Assembly (NCBI GenBank): GCA_002411175.1
Contig: DHRN01000106.1
Coordinates: forward strand, 1-5,130
From: Anaerolineaceae bacterium UBA5311
GTDB lineage: Bacteria; Chloroflexota; Anaerolineae; Anaerolineales; Anaerolineaceae
DNA: 5,130 nt
Reading direction: 5' to 3'
Position numbers and translations under genes: made by a program. The notes below the pieces were generated by a model. That model saw only the letters and a program-made list of their open reading frames with translations. It did not search any database and was not told the origin of the DNA. This document shows, piece by piece, positions 1 to 5,130 of the stretch (position 1 is its first letter; the number at the start of each line of letters is the position of its first letter).

Positions 1-430
1 GGTCACTGCCATTTAGAGCCCCGGTGACACCCAGTGCCTGGGTTAGCTTTGCGGGTCCATTCAGCCAGTTTGGTGATTGTGCCAGGTTGGGGCGGTTTTG
101 CTGCATGAGTTCGAGCCCTTCGAGCGGATACATAGCCCGGATCAAAACCGCGGCAGGGGAACCAATATGATCAGCGACGATGTTCAGCATCCAGTGCATC
201 CCGTAGGTGAAGTAAATGTAGGCATAACCAGGTTCTCCAAACATGACGCTCGTACGCTTTGTGAGCCCGGCGCGGGCGTGACAGGCGAGGTCTTCCTGCC
301 CTTGGTAGGCTTCTGTCTCGGTGATGATGCCAGCCAGCCGTTGACCAGCTTGCACTCGCACAAGTATTTTGCCAATCAAAGCGGGAGCCAGCTGAGGCGC
401 GGGGCGCTGGTAGAAGGATCTCTCAAGCAC
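1..430 (-). CDS. mpg: DNA-3-methyladenine glycosylase (AAG/MPG family), C-terminus cut by window edge
   Basis: Base-excision-repair enzyme that flips out alkylated or deaminated purines and cleaves the N-glycosidic bond; cytoplasmic and monofunctional in this family. Translating the minus strand from GTG at 430 gives 143 uninterrupted codons up to the window edge, with no stop seen. The start reads VLERSFYQRPAPQLA, like the N-termini of bacterial members. Against human AAG as I recall it, the catalytic Glu is E40 in ETEAY (human E125), the base-stacking residues are Y42, H51 and Y73, the intercalating Tyr is Y76 in the YGM motif, then N83 and R98 in VLIRAMYPLEG. A GPAKLTQALG segment at 125-134 matches the GPSKLCQAL stretch of the family. 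Bacterial members are about 190-210 residues, so roughly 50-65 are missing to the left. The start lies one base beyond the epimerase stop, with GGAG five bases upstream, so translational coupling is likely. Family assignment is firm; the exact substrate range is not visible. Confidence 0.93.
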   Translation of the reverse strand, partial: MLERSFYQRPAPQLAPALIGKILVRVQAGQRLAGIITETEAYQGQEDLACHARAGLTKRTSVMFGEPGYAYIYFTYGMHWMLNIVADHIGSPAAVLIRAMYPLEGLELMQQNRPNLAQSPNWLNGPAKLTQALGVTGALNGSD

Positions 431-431
431 G

Positions 432-1367
432 TTAACTCCGGGCGGTCTTGAGCAGGGGGTCTTTTTCCATGGTCAGTCGCAGCCCGGTTTCAAGAGGTAC
501 CATGGGCAGGAAGTTTAGCTTTTCACAAGCTTTGGTGATATCCGCGCACATCCGTTCGGTGCCGCCGCTTTTATGCGGATTGATGATTTCTTCGGGTTTC
601 CTGCCGGTCACCAGGCGGACTAATCGGACCAATTCGATGATGCTTGTTTCGACGCCACTGCCGATGTTGATCACCTCCTGGTCTATGCCTGCAGCGGTGG
701 AAGCGGAAACCATCGCGTTAACCACGTCATCAACGTAGATATAGTCACGGGTTTGGGTACCATTTCCGTGAATGACGACAGAGCCATTGGTAAGCGCATG
801 TTTCAGGAAGTTGGGGATGATCGGCGGGTGCGAAAGGGGGATGCGCTGACCGGGTCCATAAGCGTTAAAGATTCGAAGACAGACAGCTTCTATCCCTGCC
901 TGCATGCCAATTGTGCGGACGTAATGTTCGGCTGCAAGCTTTGATACCGCATAGGGTGAACGCGGTTTGACCTCGAGCGTTTCCTGATAAGGGATCTGTG
1001 TCTGATCTCCATAGATCGCACCTGAAGACGCGAAGAGGATCCGTTTTATTCGGGTGTCCCGCACTGCTTCCATCAGGGTGACCGTTCCAGATACGTTCAC
1101 ATGGTTGTAAGCGCTCGGGAAAAGCGTCGATTCTGGCACGGAAACCCTGGCTGCCAGGTGGAAGACGCAATCCACATCCTGTAAAAGAGTCCATAACAAA
1201 GTTTTATCGGAGATATTACCTTTGGTAAATTTGACATCCTGGTGCAAAGCAGCCGGGTCACCGGCGGAGCAATCGTCCAGCACCAGGACATGATGCCCCT
1301 GGCTCGTCAGCCGGTTGCTCAGGGCTGTGCCAATAAAACCGGCTCCACCGGTAATTAAATATTTCAT
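432..1367 (-). CDS. NAD-dependent sugar-nucleotide epimerase (extended SDR, UDP-glucose 4-epimerase type)
   Basis: Cytoplasmic enzyme likely to interconvert nucleotide sugars at C4 (UDP-Glc/UDP-Gal or an N-acetyl or uronic relative) by an NAD-bound oxidation-reduction. The 311-residue protein opens with TGGAGFIG (6-13), the Rossmann NAD loop; D31 ends the second strand, as expected for NAD rather than NADP. HLAA lies at 70-73, ASSGAIYG at 113-120 carries the catalytic Ser, and Y139-x3-K143 is the catalytic pair. LRIFNAYGPGQ (164-174), RDYIYVDDV (207-215), NIGSG (234-238) and the R272 region complete the substrate half. The Ser region lacks the Thr-Asp-Glu signature of dTDP-glucose dehydratases, which argues for an epimerase. 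The frame is also open to a TTG at 1385, but ATG 1367 puts the NAD motif at the usual position, has AGAGG five bases upstream, and lies downstream of the predicted transcription start. It is first in a two-gene operon with the DNA glycosylase. The exact sugar cannot be read from sequence. Confidence 0.92.
   Translation of the reverse strand: MKYLITGGAGFIGTALSNRLTSQGHHVLVLDDCSAGDPAALHQDVKFTKGNISDKTLLWTLLQDVDCVFHLAARVSVPESTLFPSAYNHVNVSGTVTLMEAVRDTRIKRILFASSGAIYGDQTQIPYQETLEVKPRSPYAVSKLAAEHYVRTIGMQAGIEAVCLRIFNAYGPGQRIPLSHPPIIPNFLKHALTNGSVVIHGNGTQTRDYIYVDDVVNAMVSASTAAGIDQEVINIGSGVETSIIELVRLVRLVTGRKPEEIINPHKSGGTERMCADITKACEKLNFLPMVPLETGLRLTMEKDPLLKTARS
436..439 (-). promoter_or_regulatory. Shine-Dalgarno for the DNA glycosylase, inside the epimerase 3' end
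   Basis: GGAG reads on the minus strand at 439-436, five bases before the GTG at 430. It overlaps the last sense codons of the upstream epimerase, whose TAA is 434-432. This supports GTG 430 as the start and suggests that ribosomes ending the epimerase help initiate the repair gene. Confidence 0.65.
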
Positions 1368-1372
1368 AGATG

Positions 1373-1377
1373 CCTCT
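1373..1377 (-). promoter_or_regulatory. Shine-Dalgarno deciding the epimerase start
   Basis: AGAGG on the minus strand, five bases before ATG 1367. It sits downstream of the alternative TTG at 1385 and so can only serve the ATG. Confidence 0.65.
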
Positions 1378-1386
1378 GTGCCCAAA

Positions 1387-1395
1387 ATTATAGCA
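1387..1395 (-). promoter_or_regulatory. Extended -10 promoter element for the epimerase-glycosylase operon
   Basis: Minus-strand TGCTATAAT: a consensus TATAAT at 1392-1387 with the TGn extension just upstream at 1395-1393. No good TTGACA-like -35 box is seen at the usual spacing; the bases 17 upstream read TAAAGC. Extended -10 promoters commonly tolerate that. Transcription would start near 1380, giving a leader of about 13 bases before ATG 1367. Called from sequence match alone. Confidence 0.6.
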
Positions 1396-1453
1396 CGGAG
1401 GGTAAAATTGCTTTATTCGCGTTTTCAGATGGAGTTTCGCCAATCCGTTAAGG

Positions 1454-1459
1454 TATACT
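1454..1459 (+). promoter_or_regulatory. Possible -10 box for the coiled-coil/GH3 gene pair
   Basis: TATACT in the divergent region, 37 bases before ATG 1497; a start near 1466 would leave a leader of about 30 bases. The -35 candidate at 17-base spacing (GGAGTT, 1431-1436) is poor, and there is no TG extension, so this is weaker than the opposing promoter. Confidence 0.4.
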
Positions 1460-1487
1460 TTATTTCAACAATCCTCAAACTCACCCT

Positions 1488-1493
1488 GGAGGG
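1488..1493 (+). promoter_or_regulatory. Shine-Dalgarno for the coiled-coil membrane protein
   Basis: GGAGGG lies three bases before ATG 1497, or four if the core is taken as GGAGG. It is a strong but slightly close ribosome binding site and supports that ATG. Confidence 0.65.
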
Positions 1494-1496
1494 ATC

Positions 1497-2639
1497 ATGT
1501 TCAATAGGATATTCTCTTTATTTTTGAAAACCTTGATACAAGAAGGAGCGTTTCCCAACTGGCTGCGCGTAGCTATTGGAGTTGTGCTGCTGCTGGCGTT
1601 AATTGGCTTGCTTGCCTGGCTTTATACCAAGGGTTTGCTGGCGCAGTGGGTCCAGGCGGGCACGCAAAGCGGCAAGTGGAGGCTGCGTGACATGCAGCTG
1701 GTTAACGATTCGAAAAAGATCGAGCGGACCCGCATCGGTCAGATCGAAGAACTGGGGCAGAAAGCCTGGAAAGCAGGGGTCAGCGACCCAAGCTACGCAC
1801 AACCCTGGGCAGACCTCGAAGCCATCAAAACGCAAATTGAGACAATCGGGCAATACTCACGCAGCTTGCAGGACAATCTGAATTTGCTCCATACGCAGAT
1901 GGATGACGTAACCAGGAGTTATGACGATCAGATCATGGTGGTCGGTAACCAGCGAAAAGATGCCGAAAATAAACTGAAAACAGCCCAATCGGAGCTGCGT
2001 CAACTGGAAAATGAGCTTGAATCCCTGTCAGATGAAAAAGGGTCATTGCAGCGGAACATAAAGGCTACGCGAACAGACCTGATCAACCGGGAAGGCACAG
2101 ATGATCCGGACCGGGATGAGATATTGGGCAAATTGAACACAAAGCTTGATGGGCTGGTTCACAATTTGCTGGAAGTCAGCAATTCTGAACCTGAACTGGC
2201 AGCGCGCATCCCCACCAGGCAATCAGAAGTGCTGACGCTCAATTCCCGCGTTACCGAGCTTTCTGAGCAGATCCGCAAGCTGGAAAACCAGAAAAAAACC
2301 GACCTCGAGCCCCTTTACCAGCAAAGGGACGCTTTGGAAAAGCAGATGAAGAACAAAAATGAGGAAGCCCAGGAGCTGGAAGAACGGATGGACCCGATGG
2401 TCAGATCGTTAGGCAACCTGGTTGACACTGCCCGACCAGAAGCCCAGGCTCTGCACGAAGACTATAACAAGCTGGATGCGACTTATCAAAAATTGGCGGC
2501 ATTATCGTTGGAACGCAATGACCTTGAGGCGAAACTGGGCGGACTGGATAAGGACGCCGCGCGCAATTTTTACCTGTTGATCGCTCTGGGTGTTATTGTT
2601 GTTGTTATCGCGATTCTCCTTTTTACCAAAGTGATCTGA
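1497..2639 (+). CDS. Membrane-anchored coiled-coil protein of unknown function
   Basis: I do not recognise a named family. The 380-residue product has a short, partly amphipathic N-terminus (1-22), a strong hydrophobic helix at about 25-43, a long hydrophilic region of about 300 residues, and a second hydrophobic helix at about 359-377 with only a few residues after it. The middle is rich in Glu, Lys, Gln, Leu and Asn with heptad-like spacing. One stretch covers about 110-198; a break at 199-207 carries a Gly, Pro and Asp cluster; a second stretch runs to about 350. That resembles an antiparallel or segmented coiled coil. No Cys, metal-binding, nucleotide-binding or catalytic motif is visible in the soluble part. 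Both ends could insert in the membrane, putting the rod on one face; the charge pattern does not settle which. A strong GGAGGG precedes the start, and the glycosidase follows after 17 bases, so co-transcription is likely. A structural, scaffold or envelope role is inference only. The gene is certain; the function is unknown. Confidence 0.85.
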   Translation: MFNRIFSLFLKTLIQEGAFPNWLRVAIGVVLLLALIGLLAWLYTKGLLAQWVQAGTQSGKWRLRDMQLVNDSKKIERTRIGQIEELGQKAWKAGVSDPSYAQPWADLEAIKTQIETIGQYSRSLQDNLNLLHTQMDDVTRSYDDQIMVVGNQRKDAENKLKTAQSELRQLENELESLSDEKGSLQRNIKATRTDLINREGTDDPDRDEILGKLNTKLDGLVHNLLEVSNSEPELAARIPTRQSEVLTLNSRVTELSEQIRKLENQKKTDLEPLYQQRDALEKQMKNKNEEAQELEERMDPMVRSLGNLVDTARPEAQALHEDYNKLDATYQKLAALSLERNDLEAKLGGLDKDAARNFYLLIALGVIVVVIAILLFTKVI

Positions 2640-2644
2640 TCGCC

Positions 2645-2660
2645 AGGTTAAATGGTGTGA
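2645..2660 (+). promoter_or_regulatory. Translation start region of the glycosidase, weak SD with a two-codon mini-ORF
   Basis: AGG at 2645-2647 is the only Shine-Dalgarno-like sequence, nine bases before GTG 2657. A separate ATG at 2652 reads ATG GTG TGA, ending at 2660 and overlapping the GTG start in another frame. The AGG is spaced as well for that ATG as for the GTG. Coupling from the upstream gene, whose TGA is at 2637-2639, may supply most initiation. Confidence 0.35.
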
Positions 2661-5080
2661 AAAATAAAGAGGAACTGTTCGAACAACTGAGCATAGGGGA
2701 GAAATGCGCCCTGGGCTCTGGCGAAAACACCTGGCAAACAAAACCGATTCCCCGACTGGGGATCGCTTCCATTCTGTTTCACGACGGACCACACGGTCTG
2801 CGCAAACAGCCGGACGCTTCCGACGCGCTCGGTTTGAACCGCAGCCTTCCTGCCACCTGCTTCCCAACCGGGGCAATCGGCGCCTGTTCTTTTGACCGCG
2901 ATTTGCTTTGGGAGTTGGGGGCAGCCCTGGGGAAGGAAGCGATCGCTCAAAAGGTAGATGTCGTTTTGGGACCGGGCATCAATATCAAGCGGTCACCCCT
3001 TTGCGGCAGAAATTTTGAATATTTTTCTGAAGACCCGCTCCTCAGTGGCGAATTGGCGGCAGCTTACGTGCAGGGGATGCAAGCCCAGGGAGTGGGCGCG
3101 TGCCTGAAGCATTTTGCCGCCAATAACCAGGAGTTTTGCCGATTGATTACCAATTCCCAGGTGGACGAGCGCGCGCTGCGAGAGATTTATCTAAAAGCTT
3201 TCGAGATCGTCGTGCGCCAAGCACAACCCTGGACGATCATGCCTGCTTACAATCGCGTTAATGGAATTTACGCCTGTCAAGATCAAGCACTTTTAACTGA
3301 CATTGCCCGGAATGAATGGGGTTTTGAGGGACTGTTTGTCAGCGATTGGGGGGCTGTGGACGACCGGGTGGCAGCTGTACTGGCTGGATTGGACCTGGAG
3401 ATGCCTTCAAGCGGAGGGTACCGGGAAAAGATATTGCTCAAAGCCGTTAAAAAAGGACAGGTAGAGCAGCGATATGTAGACCGGGCGGTGAAAAAGCTTT
3501 TGGAGCTGATCGATAAGTGTCATCGAGAAAAAACAATTCCCTCCGAAGGGATTTATGAAGAAAACCACTTGCTGGCGCGCAGAATTTTGACTGAATCGGC
3601 GGTGTTGTTGAAGAATGTTGATTGCTTGCTGCCACTGAAGAAGGGAATGGATGTCCTGGTTGTTGGGGAATTGGCTGAAAAACCTCATTACCAGGGTTCC
3701 GGCAGCAGCCGCGTCAATCCTACTCAACTTGTTAGCCTGACCCAGGCAGTGAAAACCCGGGGGTTGGGCTGGGAGTTTGTTTCCGGTTATGATATTGTCA
3801 ATTCTGATGAAAACGCCGGGCTGCTGGCTGAAGCTGCCGAGGCAACCCGCGGTAAAGATGCAGTAATTGTCGTGGTTGGCTTGACAGAGGATGATGAAGC
3901 CGAAGGCTATGATCGGCAACACCTCGAATTGCAGCCGGCTCAAAACGAGCTGATCAAAGTGTTTGCCGGGATACACCCCAACCTGGTGGTGGTTTTGCAG
4001 GGCGGCGGTGTGGTGAACCTCCCCTGGCTGGAAGATGTTGGCGCTTTGTTGTTTGTTGGCTTGGCTGGTCAGGCGTTTGGGGAGGGCTGTCTCGACCTGC
4101 TGTTAGGCGAAGCCAACCCCAGCGGAAAACTGGCGGAGAGCTGGCCGCTTGCCCTGGAGGATGTGCCTTCATGCGCCAGTTATGGGCAGCGTTACAACAC
4201 AGCCTATCTTGAAAGTATCTTTGTTGGCTATCGTTATTATGACAGCGCCAGGAGAGCGGTACGATTTCCGTTTGGCTATGGGCTTTCGTATACGCAGTTC
4301 GAGTTTGCGAAACTCGAAATTTCAGAGAAGGTGCTTCGTCCTGGAGAAAAGCTGCTGGTCAAGGTAAAAATCAGCAATCCTGGCGATCGGGTCGGCAAAG
4401 AAACTGTGCAGCTTTACGTCAGCGCACCTGTTGGCAAAGTTTTTAATCCGGCAAAAGAGCTAAAAGGATTTTGTAAGGTGGAGCTGCAGCCAGGGGAGAG
4501 CAAAGAAGTTGCAATTGGTTTGCGTTACCAGGATTTTGCCTTCTGGAACCCGGAGGCGCATGCCTGGCAGGTTGAGGGCGGAAATTATACAATTTGGGTC
4601 GGTAGCAGCAGCCAGGAGTTGCCGTTAAGCGCTGAGGTTCAGCTTGAAGCTGAAGCTTCACCTGGGGGACCTGACTTTCGGGAACTGACCCCTCAATATT
4701 ATCGGCTTCCGACGAATCCGGGCGATTTCAGCCTGGAGCAGTTTGAAAGCTTACCCGGTTCAGTGAAAGTGAACGACCCTCTGGGGACCACGGGCAGTTT
4801 TGACCTCAATTCGACGCTTTGGGAAGCACAGAAAACCTGGCAGGGTCGGTTGGTTTATAAGTATGCGATGAAAGTTGCTGAGAGACTGATCCTCAAATCT
4901 ACAGATAACACAGGCAATGCCCGCCGTACGGTGGAGGCTTCGACCCTGGATGCGCCTTTGCGCTCGTTTGTTATGGGCGGCATCCCGATGGGGGTGTCGA
5001 TTGGCATTTGCCACATTTTGAACAGGCGTTTTTTGAGGGGCTTCTGGTGGTTAGTAAAAGGTGTGTTGTCGGGTGGATAG
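2657..5080 (+). CDS. Glycoside hydrolase family 3, beta-glucosidase-like, with C-terminal extension
   Basis: Retaining exo-glycosidase that probably removes terminal beta-linked glucose (or xylose) from oligosaccharides. The N-terminus has no signal peptide, so it should act in the cytoplasm on imported sugars. The (beta/alpha)8 barrel covers about 1-290: DGPHG with D43, GRNFEYFSEDP with R118, KHFAANNQE with K151-H152, R162, and the nucleophile D230 in FVSDWG. The alpha/beta sandwich covers about 310-520: GSGSS (347-351) and acid/base candidate E416 in EAEGYDR. These match the substrate-site residues of Thermotoga neapolitana Bgl3B as I recall them (D58, R130, K163, H164, R174, D242, E458). 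FGYGLSYT (539-546) leads into the fibronectin-III-like domain, to about 671. Residues 672-807 are an extra C-terminal region. There is no PA14 insert. At 807 residues it is longer than the roughly 720-755 of simple three-domain members. GTG 2657 is the start, since the expected GH3 N-terminal motif follows within 30 residues. No frameshift or missing catalytic residue is seen. Exact sugar specificity is not readable. Confidence 0.95.
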   Translation: MKNKEELFEQLSIGEKCALGSGENTWQTKPIPRLGIASILFHDGPHGLRKQPDASDALGLNRSLPATCFPTGAIGACSFDRDLLWELGAALGKEAIAQKVDVVLGPGINIKRSPLCGRNFEYFSEDPLLSGELAAAYVQGMQAQGVGACLKHFAANNQEFCRLITNSQVDERALREIYLKAFEIVVRQAQPWTIMPAYNRVNGIYACQDQALLTDIARNEWGFEGLFVSDWGAVDDRVAAVLAGLDLEMPSSGGYREKILLKAVKKGQVEQRYVDRAVKKLLELIDKCHREKTIPSEGIYEENHLLARRILTESAVLLKNVDCLLPLKKGMDVLVVGELAEKPHYQGSGSSRVNPTQLVSLTQAVKTRGLGWEFVSGYDIVNSDENAGLLAEAAEATRGKDAVIVVVGLTEDDEAEGYDRQHLELQPAQNELIKVFAGIHPNLVVVLQGGGVVNLPWLEDVGALLFVGLAGQAFGEGCLDLLLGEANPSGKLAESWPLALEDVPSCASYGQRYNTAYLESIFVGYRYYDSARRAVRFPFGYGLSYTQFEFAKLEISEKVLRPGEKLLVKVKISNPGDRVGKETVQLYVSAPVGKVFNPAKELKGFCKVELQPGESKEVAIGLRYQDFAFWNPEAHAWQVEGGNYTIWVGSSSQELPLSAEVQLEAEASPGGPDFRELTPQYYRLPTNPGDFSLEQFESLPGSVKVNDPLGTTGSFDLNSTLWEAQKTWQGRLVYKYAMKVAERLILKSTDNTGNARRTVEASTLDAPLRSFVMGGIPMGVSIGICHILNRRFLRGFWWLVKGVLSGG
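4298..4318 (+). repeat. Perfect 9-bp inverted repeat inside the glycosidase gene
   Basis: Arms TTCGAGTTT (4298-4306) and AAACTCGAA (4310-4318) are exact reverse complements around a GCG centre. They encode part of the segment after FGYGLSYT, at the start of the fibronectin-III-like domain. It could form an mRNA hairpin or be a chance palindrome; there is no T-run after it, so it is not an intrinsic terminator. Confidence 0.5.
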
Positions 5081-5130
5081 CTGGAAGCGGGAAAGCGGGC
5101 AGTGCAACCACGACCCCCTCTTTACTGCTT
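5081..5130. other. Short non-coding tail after the glycosidase
   Basis: The 50 bases to the window edge hold no start with a ribosome binding site and no GC stem followed by T-run. A pyrimidine-rich stretch (CCCCCTCTTT) is the only compositional feature. The end of the transcript is not visible here. Confidence 0.5.

Noticed and set aside
77..738. Open plus-strand frames opposite the epimerase and glycosylase
   Set aside because: They lie antisense to two genes with complete family motifs, lack ribosome binding sites and encode sequences with no recognisable domain.
1368..1385. TTG at 1385 as the epimerase start
   Set aside because: It would add six residues before the usual NAD-motif start, lies between the -10 box and the predicted transcript start, and has no Shine-Dalgarno of its own.
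2591..2607. GTT-repeat-like run
   Set aside because: It simply encodes consecutive valines of the C-terminal membrane helix; it is too short to be a microsatellite of interest.
3407..3976. Long minus-strand open frame of 189 codons inside the glycosidase
   Set aside because: It is antisense to the conserved GH3 catalytic domains, and its translation shows no domain; it is a shadow of the real frame.
4651..4660. Ten-base palindrome TGAAGCTTCA in a GAAGCT-rich stretch
   Set aside because: It is short and explained by repeated Glu-Ala codons in the linker after the fibronectin-III-like domain.
5099..5128. Possible terminator hairpin GCAGT ... ACTGC
   Set aside because: The stem is only five base pairs with a 20-base loop and no T-run follows inside the window.

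Overview
The window is ordinary chromosomal bacterial DNA of moderate GC content (roughly half G+C by eye), read with the standard bacterial code. It holds four protein genes in two head-to-head pairs. I see no rRNA, tRNA, CRISPR array, insertion sequence or attachment site. The mix is an extended-SDR sugar-nucleotide epimerase, an AAG/MPG-type DNA glycosylase, a two-membrane-segment coiled-coil protein and an intracellular-type family 3 glycoside hydrolase. It would fit a carbohydrate-fermenting Gram-positive-like or Chloroflexota (Anaerolineae-type) bacterium. That placement is an inference from protein style only.

Left side, minus strand: a divergent intergenic region of about 130 bases (1368-1496) fires leftward through a very good extended -10 element (TGCTATAAT). 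It leads into a 311-residue NAD-dependent epimerase of the UDP-glucose 4-epimerase type (432-1367). One base after its stop, a GTG codon at 430 opens a DNA-3-methyladenine glycosylase. That gene runs off the left edge, with 143 codons visible and all the active-site residues I could compare present. The two genes look co-transcribed and translationally coupled.

Right side, plus strand: a possible promoter (TATACT) and a strong Shine-Dalgarno lead into an unrecognised 380-residue protein (1497-2639). It has one hydrophobic helix near each end and a long charged coiled-coil middle. Seventeen bases later comes an 807-residue family 3 glycoside hydrolase (2657-5080) with an intact catalytic set, no signal peptide, a fibronectin-III-like domain and an extra C-terminal domain of about 135 residues. 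These two genes probably share a transcript. The last 50 bases hold no gene and no convincing terminator.

The epimerase and the glycosidase both belong to carbohydrate metabolism, so a shared divergent control region is plausible but unproven. I do not see a clear previously undescribed system. The least explained items are the membrane coiled-coil protein and the C-terminal extension of the glycosidase.
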